Part shown: in pieces, positions 10,017-23,590 of the stretch
Position numbering within the stretch: the first letter of the stretch is position 1
Layout of the letters: the number at the start of each line of letters is the position of its first letter
Assembly (NCBI GenBank): GCA_016946835.1
Contig: JACVTC010000026.1
Location: forward strand, 770,001-834,000
Source of the DNA: Neocallimastix lanati (nom. inval.)
Taxonomy: Eukaryota; Neocallimastigomycota; Neocallimastigomycetes; Neocallimastigales; Neocallimastigaceae
DNA length: 64,000 nucleotides
Direction: 5' to 3'
Made by a program: the position numbers and the translations under genes
Notes under the pieces: generated by a model
The model's database searches: none
What the model was told of the DNA's origin: nothing
The model's input: only the letters and a program-made list of their open reading frames with translations

Positions 10017-10560
10017 TCCTTTTCTTATATTATAATATTCAACTATTTTTATCATATTATTTATTTCATTAATATATTTTACTTGTTTATCATCTTGTAA
10101 TTCACTGGTATCCTATAATATTTATACTGTCATTATTAAAATATTCCTTCATAATATCGTTAATACTGTTTTTATCACATTTATAATAATCATATTTTAT
10201 ATTGTTAATTAAATGTTCATTAACATATTTATAAATAGAATTTTTCCTATTGTTTTCATTTTCATAAATATTTTACACAATATTTTCATGTTCTGTATTG
10301 AAAAGTATAGTACTATCTTTTCTCTTCATCATTTAACATTTCATTACCACTTCAATAGTTTTTAACACATAATTAATATAATTATTATCTAATCGACTTG
10401 TATTTATTATTATTTTTATTTTCTTTGTCTAAACTTACATATTCAATAATATTATTAACATCATCTATTATAAATGTTTTATCCGAATTTTAATCATTTA
10501 AATGATATACTTTTTTTAAACATAATAATTCATTCTTATTTAAAGTTTTTCTCCTCCTAA
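8352..10560 (-). pseudogene. Decayed Asn/Glu/Lys-rich coding region, family unknown
   Basis: The minus strand contains many short open stretches of coding-like composition broken by stops and frame changes. Examples are IIDDVNNIIEYVSLDKENKN (about 10420-10470), NEVLIENHIDSKFKYKNEDN (about 8800-8860), an Ile-Glu repeat near 8910-8945, and LEIENEENYYHINYNINN (about 8390-8440). A splice-like TTTTAG precedes the first segment near 10560. It includes the large hexanucleotide array at 9028-9294. No conserved domain is recognisable. If the MULE is removed, the segment next to it runs on into Asn-rich minus-strand sequence at 4700-4940, upstream of the kinesin remnant, so both may be parts of one gene. 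Confidence 0.5.
9028..9294. repeat. Perfect hexanucleotide (TTTTTA)n array, about 44 units
   Basis: About 267 bp repeat the unit without interruption between a T-run and the flank TAGTTTCTCAC. On the minus strand the unit reads AAAAAT, i.e. Lys-Asn codons, which matches the decayed Lys/Asn-rich gene around it. The dipeptide frames it creates on both strands are by-products. Confidence 0.95.
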
Positions 10561-13500
10561 AAATACAATAATTAACATTTATCATGAAAAATAATTAAAG
10601 AATTAGATAAAAATAATAATAATAAAAAAAAAAGCAAGGACATTTATAAAATTTATTATATTTTTATAATTATCCATTCCCATACACCTCTGGTTCAAAA
10701 TATTTAAGATTATAATTACTAAATAATAATAATAAAAGTATTTTAAAAAAGAATTAATGTATTTAAAAGTAAAATTAACAATTCATTTTTTTTTTTTTAA
10801 AATATTTAAAAAAATTTAATTAATAATTATAAATAAAAATTAATTTTTAATATAAATATCATAAACCTTAATTATTATATAATTGATAAATTACATCTAA
10901 TATTAATTTTTATAGTTAAAGTAGTGTCAAACTTTAAAATTTTTGTTTTTCTTTTGGTATATTTCTTTTAGCCTTTAAAATAAGAAATAATATTTTTTTT
11001 TAAAAAAAAAAAAAAGCCCATATTAACTAATTAATCATTCAATGCTTTTTTTAACAAAAAAAATTACTTCCAATGAATTTTGATATTCACTATAACTAAA
11101 AATAAAAGTTTAACTAGTCAATTAATCAATAAATATAAAAATAAAAATAAAAAAAATAAAAAATTAATTTTTTTTTATTTTTATTTTTTTTTTTTTTGTT
11201 TTTCAAAAAATTTTTTTATATTCAATAAAAACCAAGAATTTTAAATAATAAAATAATAGCAAACCACATTTTTTTAAATATAATATTTAATTATTATATA
11301 AAATTATTATATTACTTCAATATATATGTAAAATATTATAATAAAACAAAATTTTACAGAATTATATTTATTATTTATTTTTATTATTTATTATTTATTA
11401 TTTATTATTTATTATTTGCTATTTATTATTTATTATTTATTATTTATATTATTTATTATTTATATTATTTATTATTTATTATTTATTATTTATTATTTAT
11501 TATTTATTATTTATTATTTATTATTTATTATTTTTTATATTTATTATTTATTATTTATTATTTATTATTTATTATCTATTATTTATTATTTATTATCTAT
11601 TATTTATTATTTATTATTTATTATTTATTATTTATTATTTATTATTTATTATCTATTATTTATTATTTATTTGTTATTATTTATTATTTGCTATTTATTT
11701 TTAATTATTTATTATTTGCTATTTATTTTTTATTATTTATTATTTTTTAATTATTAATAAATCCACATTTTTATGTAGGATAATGTACATTAATAGATAT
11801 TATTTGGCTTTTAAAATTTTAAAAATTTTTTAACTATATAATAAAAATATATAAATAAATAATAAATATATTGTTTTATCGTTACACAAAAATGATAATC
11901 TATTTTAAAAAATTACTATTTATATTAATAAAATACAGAATGGTTACATTAGTTTTTAAAAAAATATTGAATTAAATTTTAAAATAAATTATTTTTAAAT
12001 ATTTTTTGATATATCTTTTTTAAAAATATATATATTATTTAATAAAGGTTTTAGATATAAAAATTATTATTAGTAAACAGTATTATTTCTAAAATGATAA
12101 CCGATACTAACATAACATATGAGAACTTCATTGATTTCATTTTTTCTTATGAAGTAAAATCAATGTTTTCATAGGCTGATAAAATTTTAACATCGCCATA
12201 TATAAATAAAAATAGATTTAAAATATTCAAAAACAGGAATCTTTTCTATAATTATAAAAATTATTTAAATTTTATTATATATATGAATCAATAAATTATA
12301 TATAATTTATTATATGTATGAATAAATAAATTATATATATTATATATTATAATATATTTCATATAATATGAAATATAAATATTTAATAATTTAATAATTC
12401 TTTCTGTAATTATAATTAATTAAAGGCTTTTTAATTAATATACACTTAATTTCTATTGAATCAAATTTTTAACGTGGTGTTTTTTTTTTTTTTTTTAACG
12501 ATTTTTAAAAATAAGTTTTTAAAAAATTAAAATATATATATATATATTAATATATATTTTAAAGATAATTAATAAATAAAATAAAATAGTTGAATATAAA
12601 TATAAAATAAAATAAAATAATAAAATAAAAATTGAAATAAAAAATAAAAATAAAAATAAAAATAAAAAATAATAAAATAAATAGTTGAAAGCTTGATTAT
12701 TTATTTATTAATTTATTAATTTATTTATTTATTTATATTTAAATTAAAATAGTATCAATAATAATATATTTAAAATACTATTAATTATATTAAAATATGA
12801 AATTTTAATTATATTTTGAATATATTTATTAATTTATTTATGATATATTATATATATTTTTATAAATATAAAAATAATAAAGTTTGATAGAAGTCGTAAA
12901 AACAATAACACAAAATCAAAAAAACATATTTTTATAATTATATAAAATTTAAATATACCTAAGCATAATATATATATTGTGTAATATACATTACATATAT
13001 TAAAAGGAAATTTTTGATATATTAATATTACATTGATTATATATGTATAAATAATTAAATTAATTAACTAATTAGATTACCGAAATAGAAATATCAAAAC
13101 ATCAAATTTGTTAAAATATATTGATATCGATTATAATATATTATTTATTAATTTTTATTGTAATATGTAATATATATATAGAAACTTTTTTTTTTAAATA
13201 AAAATATAATTTAAATTAAATAATAATAAAAATTAAAAAAAAATTTTTTTTTTTATTATTTATTATTTGCAATAAAAATTATAACAAATTCCTTGTTTTG
13301 TATTTTTTTTTTATTATATTTTATTTTTATTTTTATTTTATTTTTAAATAATTAATAAATACTATTATTTGTTTTAAATCTCAAATTTAAAAATTTTATA
13401 TTTACTTAAATAATAATTATCCTTTTATTATTCTTTAACATTTGTTTCTCTTTTTTATTGATTTAATTTTTATAAATAATGAAACGTTTGTTATACTAAG

Positions 13501-14143
13501 TAAATAATTATTATTTAAGAAATAATAAATTTTATATGTTTTATATTATTTTAAATATATACAATGAATATAATTACCTTTTAAAAAAAATAATACCATA
13601 TTATACATATATAATTAAAAAAATAAAATTAAAATTATATAAATAATTAAAACTAATACCCCATAAACAAATAATTAATAAAGAAATGATAATTACTTTT
13701 TAAAAATAATCAGATTTACATTTATAATATCTAGTAAGTAATAGTATTTTGTTATAAAGAAATCAAAAGCTTTATATAAAAATCAATTTCTAAATATAAT
13801 AAAATGATATTAATAGAATATTAATATCATAAAATTAAATAATATATATTGAATAATTAATAACTTCAAATATATATATTGATAGGCAATAATTATAAAG
13901 TAATAATTAATACAAAATATTTACATAAAAATAATTTTATAAAAATAATTACATAAAAATAATAAAAAAACTCCTAAATTTTTTTTTTTTTTTTTTTTGA
14001 AAATATTTAAAAATATTATTTTAATTAATTTATTTTATTATTATATATACACAAATATAGCCCAACCAATATATTAAGAAATTTGTAAAATTTTTCATTT
14101 TAGAAAAAAAAAGAATAATATATACCAATAATTTTATATTGCA
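10561..14143. other. AT desert with heptamer satellite
   Basis: No gene is supportable. It contains the 7-bp array (11366-11755), poly-T and AAATA repeats, a short inverted repeat near 12125-12170 (CATTGATTT ... AAATCAATG), and a perfect 12-bp stem with a 3-nt loop at 13804-13830. The last 100 bases are the 5' flank of the phosphatase gene. Confidence 0.6.
11366..11755. repeat. Heptanucleotide array (TTATTTA)n, about 390 bp
   Basis: The 7-bp unit recurs with occasional single-base variants (TTATCTA, TTTGCTA). Because 7 is not a multiple of 3 it yields a 7-residue hydrophobic repeat in every frame; the apparent 113-codon frame at 11416-11757 is an artefact. Confidence 0.95.
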
Positions 14144-16695
14144 ATGGAAAATTGTCAAACTATAAAAATTAAAAGTAGTTTAAATGACAATAACAATTTA
14201 AGATATAATTTTAATAATAAAATCATACTTAACAATAATAATAAAAAGAAATTAGATTTATCTACCGAATCAAATTCAGATCAAAATCTTAATAATATAG
14301 AAATAAAAAGGAAAAAACTCGATAATATAAAAACTGACAACCTAATTTCTTCAATTTTAATTAATTCAAAAAATATAAATATTAATAAGAATAATAAAGA
14401 AAATAATCCTCCTTCAAATACTATAAAATTAAATCCTGAAATTAAACAACTCAAAGACATTAATCACCAGTCACAAAATATTAATAATACTGATATGTCA
14501 ACAACCACGGATAATATTAATACTGAACCAAACACTGAAAATATAGCTGTAACTATAGAAACAGTTGATATAACATCAGAATCCTGTTCAGTATTACCTA
14601 CACCACCACAAACACCCAAAACAAGTTATTGTATACCAAATGAATCTAATAACAAAGCAAAAGCAGAAGAAAAATCCGAAAATGAGAATGAACCTGAGAA
14701 TGAATCTGATACTGAAAGCAAAAACAATGAAGAATTAAAAGAAAAAGCACCTGTCATTTTTGACTATATTAATGTTAGTGTTCATGATGAAATTAATAAT
14801 AAAAAATCAAATGTAGTTGATAATAGTTCTGAAGAAGATGATGATGATAATGAAGATGAAGATAGTGATGAAGAATATGAAGATATTAATATCGGTGAAG
14901 AATTTGAAGAAATAAACAATTCAGATGATATAACGTCAGCTACCAATTTGCTTTCTGTTAGTAATGAAACTATATCACGACCAAACTCAACAATGACAAC
15001 TTCATCGGAATCCGATCCAATTATTCCATTAAATAATAACACATTTAATAATTCTAATAGAAACTCACTTGGAAATATAGTGAGTCAAAATACAAATTCC
15101 ATTAATTATAATGACTCAACACTTAATAGTGGTGATTCTACATTAATTCAGAATTCATCAGTATCATCCTATATAGATAAAGAAGACGAAGAAATGTCTG
15201 AATCATCTGTCTATCTTAAAAAATTCAGTATATATACTGCTAGTGCTAGTCAACCGAAGAATCCACGTCCATCTGGTACATTACCAGCAATTTGTAAAGA
15301 AGACTGTGGTGAAGATGCATATTTCATTTTAGATCAACCAAGTTTTTCTGCTCTTGGTATAGCAGATGGTGTTGGTGGTTGGACCTTCTTAGGTTATGAT
15401 CCAAGTTTATTTGCATGGGATTTAATGAATTGTTGTAAGGAATGTGCTACTACTAATAGTTGGCCAGATCCACAAGATATTCTTGTTGGAGGGTATAATA
15501 AAGTAGTAGAAAAAAATGAAATTGAAGCCGGTAGTTCTACAGCTTGTATTCTTACTTTAGATAAAACTACTGGTACAGTATATTCATCTAATATTGGGGA
15601 TTCTGGATTTATTGTTATTAGAAATGGAAAAGTTGTGTATCAAACTCATGAATTACAACATTACTTTAATGCTCCATACCAATTATCAGTTTTACCCGAT
15701 GAAATGAAAAATGATCCAATTAATATTATGGATTCACCTAATGATGCAATTATTGATCAATACACCGTTGAAGAAGGTGATGTTATTGTATTAGGTACGG
15801 ACGGTCTTTGGGATAATATATTTAATGAGGAAATTATTACTAAATTGGCAAGTAGTATTGAAAAAATTAATGATATTCAAATTCAAATCAAACAAATTAA
15901 TGAAAAGTTATATCAATATCAATTGAATCAAAAACGACAGCAAAAGGAACCCAATGAATTAAAAGAAAATACAGAAAATTTAATACAATCTAATAAAAAT
16001 GAAAATAAAAATAAAAACCAAAATAATGATGAAGTAACGGAGAACAAAATTAATGAAGATAAATTAAAAGAAGAGAAAGTAGTGGAAAAGGTTGACAATG
16101 ATGTTAAAAATGAAAATAAAAATGAAAATGAAATAGTTGAGGAAGAAATAAAAACTAATAGTGATGAAGTTAAAGAAGATAATAATTCAGATAATACAGA
16201 TAATGAAGTAAAAACTGAACCAAATAAAATAAAGGATAATGAGCATAATATTAATAAAGAAAATAAAAAATTTTCACTCCAAGACATAAATGAATTAATT
16301 AAAAGAAAAGAAGAATTAAATAATGAATGCAATAGAATTTTAAAAGAAATTTCTGTTAAATTAACATTAGATACCAGAGAAATGTCAAGAAATTTTGATA
16401 AAGTTAGTCCATTTTCCTATAATGCAAAAAAATGTGGTATAATTCATTATGGAGGGTAAGCCCTAAAAAATAAATATATATTACAAACTATTTATATATT
16501 TTAGTAAAAAAAAAAAAAATAAAAATAAAAATTTATTCGTTTAGTACATAATTATTTATTATTATTATTAATATTAATATTATTATTATTATTATAATTA
16601 TTATTATAATTATTATATTTATATTTAGAAAATTTGACGATATTACTGTTGTTGTTGCTTATATAGCAGCCTCCGAAGAATCTAAATTAGAATAA
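14144..16695 (+). CDS. PP2C-family (PPM/PTC7-like) protein phosphatase with long disordered regions
   Basis: The model is join(14144..16455,16629..16695), 792 residues; the donor is GG|GTAAGC and the acceptor TTTAG. The catalytic domain starts near residue 359 (KFSIYTASASQPKNP). It has the metal-binding and family motifs CGEDAYF (about 388), ADGVGGW (about 408), GSSTAC, NIGDSGF and LGTDGLWDN (about 551), and KFDDITVVVAYIA supplied by the second exon. The family uses two metal ions to remove phosphate from Ser/Thr. The motif spacing resembles Ptc7/PPTC7 and plant PP2C relatives that are about 300 residues long. Here about 355 acidic, Asn/Ser-rich residues precede the domain, and about 180 Lys/Asn/Glu-rich residues interrupt it after GTDGLWDN. 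There is no mitochondrial presequence, unlike yeast Ptc7, so location is unknown. It is convergent with YME2. The catalytic residues appear complete. Confidence 0.9.
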
Positions 16696-16697
16696 CA

Positions 16698-16732
<35 letters not shown>

Positions 16733-17634
16733 AAAATACATATATATTAAATATATTATCATCATTATAATTTAATTTAAACCAAATATAACCAAAAAAA
16801 AAAAAAAAAAAAAAATTATCTCAATTTTTTTTTTAACTTATTTACTTTTAATATATATATATATATTTACTTTTATTTTTGAGTAATGCGTATTTTAATT
16901 GCATATTTTTTTTCCTATTTTTACATAGTAAACATAATAATTTTAAAAACAATGATTCTCCTTTTTTTTTAAAAAAAAACTTTTAATAGTGAACAGTTTT
17001 TTAAAGTAAATATTTTTTTTTTTTTTTTTTAATTTTTTTTTTTAATATTGAACAGTTTTTTAAAGTAAATATTTTTTTTTATTATTATTATTATAGTGAT
17101 TATTTATAATTTATTAATTTCATATTCAAGAAATATACTTTTTTTTTTTTTTAATGTTTAATATTAAATTATATATATATATATATTATTTATTATTTTT
17201 TATTATTTATTATTTATATAATAATATATATATAAAGTTTATATTATTTAAAAAAAAAAATAAAAAAAAAAAAAATATTATCGATATATATCTATATCAA
17301 TATTTAATATTAATCATATCTTTTTATCTTTTTATATTATAGATATATAATATATAGAATATAGAATATAGAAAGAGATAATATATATATTATTATTTAT
17401 TACCAAACGCTTTAAATCGGTTAATTTTAATTTATTTATTTTTTAAAATCTTTTAATTTATTTTCCATAAAAAAAATAATAATAATAAAAATAAAAATTT
17501 AAATAAATAAATATATATATATTTATTTATTTATTTAATAATTATTATTAAGATTTTTATTTTTGTTTTTATTTTTATTTTTATTTTTTTTTTTTTTTTT
17601 TATTTTTTTTTTTTTTTTTTTATTTTTTTTTTTT

Positions 17635-17712
<78 letters not shown>

Positions 17713-17867
17713 ATTTAATTTTACTTTTATTTTACTTAAATTTTCCAAATTATTACTTTTTTTTTTTTTTTTTTTAATTATTTTATTTTATTTTAAAATA
17801 ATTTAAAATACATAAATTTTTATTTCATTATTGTAGTTTTTTTTTTTTTTTTTTTAACTATTTAAAT
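16696..17867. other. Convergent 3' intergenic region
   Basis: This separates two genes that end towards each other. It is made of poly-A/T runs, a TTATTA microsatellite (about 17638-17710) and T-runs. TTTTTTAAAGTAAATATTTTT recurs near 16995 and 17051. No coding or RNA signal is recognised. Confidence 0.6.
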
Positions 17868-18594
17868 TTATTTAGTACTTTTAATACTTTTTAATAAATT
17901 CTTGCAAACACGTCCGTCCATTTGCCAGCGGTTACACTTGTCATTAGATTCACGAATTAATGAAATGACAGTTTCAATTCTTCTTTCTAATTCTTGACGA
18001 TTACTACGACTCTTAACACCTTCACCACCATGTTTACCACTTAAAATATTAACTAAAATACTGAGTTCATCTTCTTGTTCACGAATCTTCTTGGTTTCAT
18101 TAGCAATTAAATATTTTGATGTAGCAACACACATTGAAGCAGAGAAACGAGAATCAGACATCATACGCTTGAAACCAGATCTATATAATGGTCTATAAGC
18201 ACGAATAGAATATGGACGGCCTTTTTTATATATATTATGTAATATTTTTAAATTTTCAAAATTATAATTTATAATAAAATGACCATTAGAAATTTTTAAA
18301 TAAAATTTATTTAATGTTTTTAAATTATTAAAATAATTGTATTTTTTTTTTTTTTTTTGTTTTTGTTTTGTTTTGTTTTTTTTTTTTGTTTTTGTTTTGT
18401 TTTGTTTTGTTCGTTTTTATGTTTTTTCTTTTTTTTTTTTTTTTTTTTATTTTGTTTAGGTTAATAAAATATTGATAATTACCATCCTTGTAAATAACAG
18501 TAATTAGTTCATTGTCTTCCATAGCACGGATTGGACTATCATCGCCATTAAATATATCATGGAATCTTATGTTATCATAACTAATCTGTAATTT

Positions 18595-18628
<34 letters not shown>

Positions 18629-19584
18629 AAATTATAAATAATAAATAAATTATTAATTTAAAATTAATATTAATTGAAAAAAAAAAAAAAAAATAAAAAA
18701 ATAAAAATTATTCTATTCTATTATTATTTAACACCTACTTCATCCTCTTCACCACCCAAAGATTGAGCGATCTTCCAAAATTGTATTGGTGACCATTTCA
18801 TCTTTGAGGCTTCTTCTTCATCTTCACCAAATCCTCTCTTTCTTAATTCAAGAACAGTTTCATTGATCATAGAATTAAAAGCATCTACATTTTCAAATTT
18901 ATTTTTATAATTTATAATTAATTAATCATTTATTCATTTACTTATTTATTTATTTATTAATTTATCATATAATTATTTAAAAAATATAGAATATTATTTA
19001 AATATTATTTATAATATTATTTTTACCTCTTGGTGATAAACCAGACTTGATTTTTTGAATATATGTAGTTAAATCTTGCATTCTACCACCGATCTTAGTT
19101 AAAGCATCCATTAAGTCTTCAGTATCATAAATATCAACTTTTTCCTTACTCATTCTACGCTTTACATATTCTAAGGCTTCTTCTGGAGTAGCATCGGAAA
19201 CAATAATATTCTTGATACTTGTTGAAAGATCTATTTAATAAATTATTTATTTAGATTTTTATAACAATAATAATAAATATATTTTTTAAATTAAATATAA
19301 AATTTAACAATTTATATAAATTAAGTATTTCTATGTTTTATATATAAACACTTTACTGTTTGATAACTTTTTTAAGGCAGCATTATTTGGACTAACGAAA
19401 ATAACATGAGCAGCTTGTAATTCAGTAATATTAGCAGCCCACTCAGCAAGTTGTTGATATATAAATTGATGTTTGCTCTTTTGTTTTCCAAGATAATCCT
19501 TAATAATAATAACTGGATGGTTGTTAATCTATTATTTAATTAAAAAATATAAATATAATTATTTCATTAATTTTTAATTTTAAA

Positions 19585-19628
<44 letters not shown>

Positions 19629-20196
19629 AATTATTAATTATTAATTATTAATTATTATTATTATTATTAATTATTATTTATTAATTATTATTATTTAATT
19701 ATTCTTATTAATTATTCTTATTAATTATTATTAATAATTATTATTATTAAAAATTTAAAATTTATATAATTTATATTTTTAACAATAAAATACATACACT
19801 TATATTCTTATCTTCCTTCTTAATTATATCATTGTTAATCTTGTTAATAGCAATACTAAGAAGTTCAAGAATTTCATTAAACTTAGTAACAGTATTTGAA
19901 GTATTAGCTTCATTAAATTAATTTAAATAGCAATAATATAAATATAAAATTAAATTAGATATTTAAAATAATGATAATAAATAATAAATAAATTAATAAA
20001 TATATATATTTATTAATTTATTTATATATATAATATAATATAAAATGAAATGAAATGAAAAAATAAATAAAATAAAATATAAATATAAATAAAATAAATA
20101 TTAATATAAATATAAATATAAATATAAATATTAAATAAAAAATATAAAATATAAAAAATATAAAATATAAAAAATAAAATAAAATAGAATTAATAA

Positions 20197-20239
<43 letters not shown>

Positions 20240-20882
20240 AAAAATAAAATAAAATAAAATAAAAATAAAAATAAAATAAAACAAAAATAAATATAAAAAA
20301 AAAAAATAAAATAAAAATAAAAATAAAATAAAATAAAATAAAATAAAATAAAAATAAAAATAAAAATAAAATAAAATAAAATAAAATAAAATAAAATAAA
20401 ATAAAATAAAATAAAAATAAAAATAAAAATAAAATAAAATAAAATAAAATAAAATAAAATAAAATAAAAGATAAAAATTAAATAATGTTAAATTATATAT
20501 ACAATTCTTTTGACCGAGTGAATTCATTAAAAGAGTATCGAAAAGATTACTGATAACACCAGTACTAATAGTTGGGAATACACCAATTTGGCTTGCAAAA
20601 TTACTTAGCATCTTACTTGAATCTGGTTGCATAGCTAATGCTTCGCAATCAATAGTAATATAATTACTGTAGTATTAAATTTAAGAGGTATAATATAATA
20701 ATAACAACATTAATAGTTTTTAATAAATATACTATAATATATATTTTGACTATATATATATATATATAATTATATAACATAAATATTTTATATAATTACT
20801 TAATATCTCTAGTAAGTTCTTGGACTAATTCAGATTTTCCAGAACCGGTTGGACCATTAATAAGAATGAAAGTTTCTAATAC

Positions 20883-20927
<45 letters not shown>

Positions 20928-23052
20928 TATATTAGTATAATTATTATTATTTAATAATTCAAAAAAATGTGTCTATTCTGTATTTATAAAATTATATTGT
21001 ATAAATAATTTTTAATAATTAAAATTTATTTTTACCTGGGTTTTCCTTTAAATAAGATTCAATTTGTTGTAAGTTTTCTTCTTGTTCTTCAGTTAATTTA
21101 TTTTCATTATTTTTCTTGGTTTTTTCTAATAATTTAACAAGAACAGCTGGGTTCCATCCAGATCTACCTCTTCTTCTAAGTCTTCTTGATTTATAAAAGG
21201 TATATCTTCCTGTAAATTTATTTACCACAAAGAAAATTCTAATTGGATCTAATACGTAATAACCTAAAACAATAAAACCACCAACTACGACTGGTAACTA
21301 GTAATAAATTATACATATATATTTAATTATATATTAATTAATTTTCACTACAACAGCATTTTTAAATATAAACTTACAATAATTTTTGGATGATGTGTAC
21401 ATAAATGACTAATAGCACTAATAACCTATATGTAAAAAAAAAAAAAATATAATATTTATTAAAACCAATAAATATATGATAAAATTCATTTACTATTTAT
21501 TTATATATATATTAAATAATTAATACGAAACTGTAAGATTATCATATTGAATCGTGATCTTCGTGCCATCAATAATGCAATCATTTAAGCAAACTTTAGC
21601 ACTTGTTGCTGATCTTCTACTCTTAAAGACAACAAGAGCTTTATCATCATTCTTTTTAACTTTAATTTCAACAATTGGACCGAACTTTCTAAAGTTTCTG
21701 AAAAGAGTTTCCTTTATAAAAATATTTATTATATTATTTTTTATTATAAAGAATTAATATTTCATACATAATACTTATTTACAAATAAATATTAGTTTTT
21801 GTATTATTCTTTAAATTATGATTTCTTATATACTTTATCTAAGGCTTGACCCTTAAAATTAACTAAAATTCTAATATATATAAATTCAAAATTGTAATTA
21901 TTATAAATATTATATATTAAAATTTTAAATCATTTAATTTTTATTTGCAAAAAAATATATATATATATTTATATAAATTAAAACAAAGAAAATATTTAAA
22001 TTAAAATTTAACATAAATTTAAAATATCAAACAAAATATATATACTTATATACCTAGTACTTGGATATATGGAATCAACATCTTCAACAAATGGAACACC
22101 TTCAACCTCAAACATCCTAACTCTTCTAAAATTATAGATACTACGTGGCTTCTTTTCTAATAAATTTTCTTGAATTGCCTTAATAATTTCATTTTTATCG
22201 CCACTGTAAGAATATCTAACAAAAATACCACCTTCTTTTACACTTGGTTCAATACCATTTAATTCAAAATAACTTGGAAATGCAGCTGGTAATAATTTTT
22301 TTTTCGCTTTTTCCATCATCCTAATTTGTTTTCTTTTTGTAATAAAAAGATTTCTAAAGTCAAATCTTGAAACTTTTAATGGAAATACATTATCAAACCA
22401 TAATACATTTTCTTTTAATTTCTATTTTATACCATTTAATTTATATATATTAATATGGATTATTTAATTATAATTTGATAGAAATAAATTTTATATTAAT
22501 ATTAAATAATTTTTTAAAGTTCATTTATTTCAAAAAAAAAAAAAATAATAATAATAATAATAATAATAGAAATTAAAATATTTATAATATTCATATATAA
22601 AATTAATAAATAATAACATACTATAAATATATATTTCTATATAATAAATAAATAAATAAATAAAACTGATATCTGAAGTATCATTATAGCATAACTACTT
22701 ATTAAATAAATAAGAAAAATTTTAAATTTAAATAAATATTTATTTTTTAAAAATTGAAAATATATATAACTGTTCTTAATTATATTAAATTATTAAGTAA
22801 ATAAAAGGGAAATAAATATATATATTCATAATAATAAATTATAATTAAGGAAAATAATAATTAAAATGGATAGATGATTTTTACTTTGCCATCTATTGAA
22901 GTTGATTCAAAACGTAATTGTTTTTGAAGATGATTTTTATTTATAATATTATTTGAATTTAAATGGAATGTATTAGCTGAGGTCTTTAAAGCCGTAGTTA
23001 AAAATAATCCCGAAGAAGGATTAAGAATACTTTTTTGGTATAATCTTAACAT
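17868..23052 (-). CDS. YME2: Yme2-like mitochondrial inner-membrane protein (RRM, TM, P-loop), 14 exons
   Basis: The model is complement(join(17868..18220,18483..18585,18739..18884,19027..19230,19357..19528,19798..19907,20503..20666,20800..20875,21036..21297,21378..21425,21532..21711,21834..21870,22054..22421,22885..23052)). All phases close to 796 residues. The N-terminus (MLRLYQKSILNPSSG...) is basic and hydroxylated, like a mitochondrial presequence. Exon 2 begins KLKENVLWFDNVFPLKVSRF. Exons 3-4 hold an RRM-like fold (ETLFRNFRKFGPIVEIKVK), exon 6 a membrane segment (LPVVVGGFIVLGYYVL, about 268-285), and exon 7 the Walker A GPTGSGKS (about 363-370). HPVIIIKDYL follows as the Walker-B-like strand, then IGGRMQDL. 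This RRM-TM-ATPase order is that of fungal Yme2 (RNA12 family), an inner-membrane protein affecting mtDNA maintenance. The final exon is basic and helical. Confidence 0.9.
19908..20502 (-). repeat. YME2 intron 8 filled with AAAAT/AAATA repeats
   Basis: This 595-bp intron consists largely of AAAAT pentamers, AAATA and AAAT tetramers (20040-20470). It is the largest intron of the gene and most of its length is microsatellite. The apparent 204-codon minus-strand frame across it is exon 8 reading into the repeat. Confidence 0.9.
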
Positions 23053-23526
23053 TTTTAAATCTTTTAATAGTTTATTTTTTTATTTTTTTTTTCTCACAAA
23101 TATTTATTACTTATTAGGTATAAATTCTTCTTACATTGAAATTAAAAAAATAAAATAAAATAAAAATAAAAAGAATATTGCCTATTATACTAATATATAA
23201 TTTTAAAAGAAAAAAATGTTAATTCTTTTAATATCACTGGATACACTTTTTTAAATTGTTAAAAAAAAGTAAAAGAAATAAAAAAAAATTAACTTAATTC
23301 CAATAATAAATTTATTACTTTTGATTTGTTGTATCAGAAAAAATTTATTTAATATATAAATACATTAATACATTGTTTAATCTTTTAAGAAATATTATTA
23401 AATTAGATTAATTATCAATAATAATGTATAAAAATGTAATAAAAATTGACAATTCTTATTTTTGACTTTCGTAAATAAGTCAATATATGTATAATTATTA
23501 AAATCAAGTTCTTATTTTTAGAAATA

Positions 23527-23590
<64 letters not shown>

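Noticed and set aside
11416-11757. 113-codon hydrophobic frame
   Set aside because: Generated by a heptamer satellite; every frame gives the same repeat.
14782-15042. Antisense frame in the phosphatase gene
   Set aside because: It mirrors the acidic Asp/Glu tract of the real gene; Ser/Leu-rich shadow with no domain. The same applies to 15928-16332.
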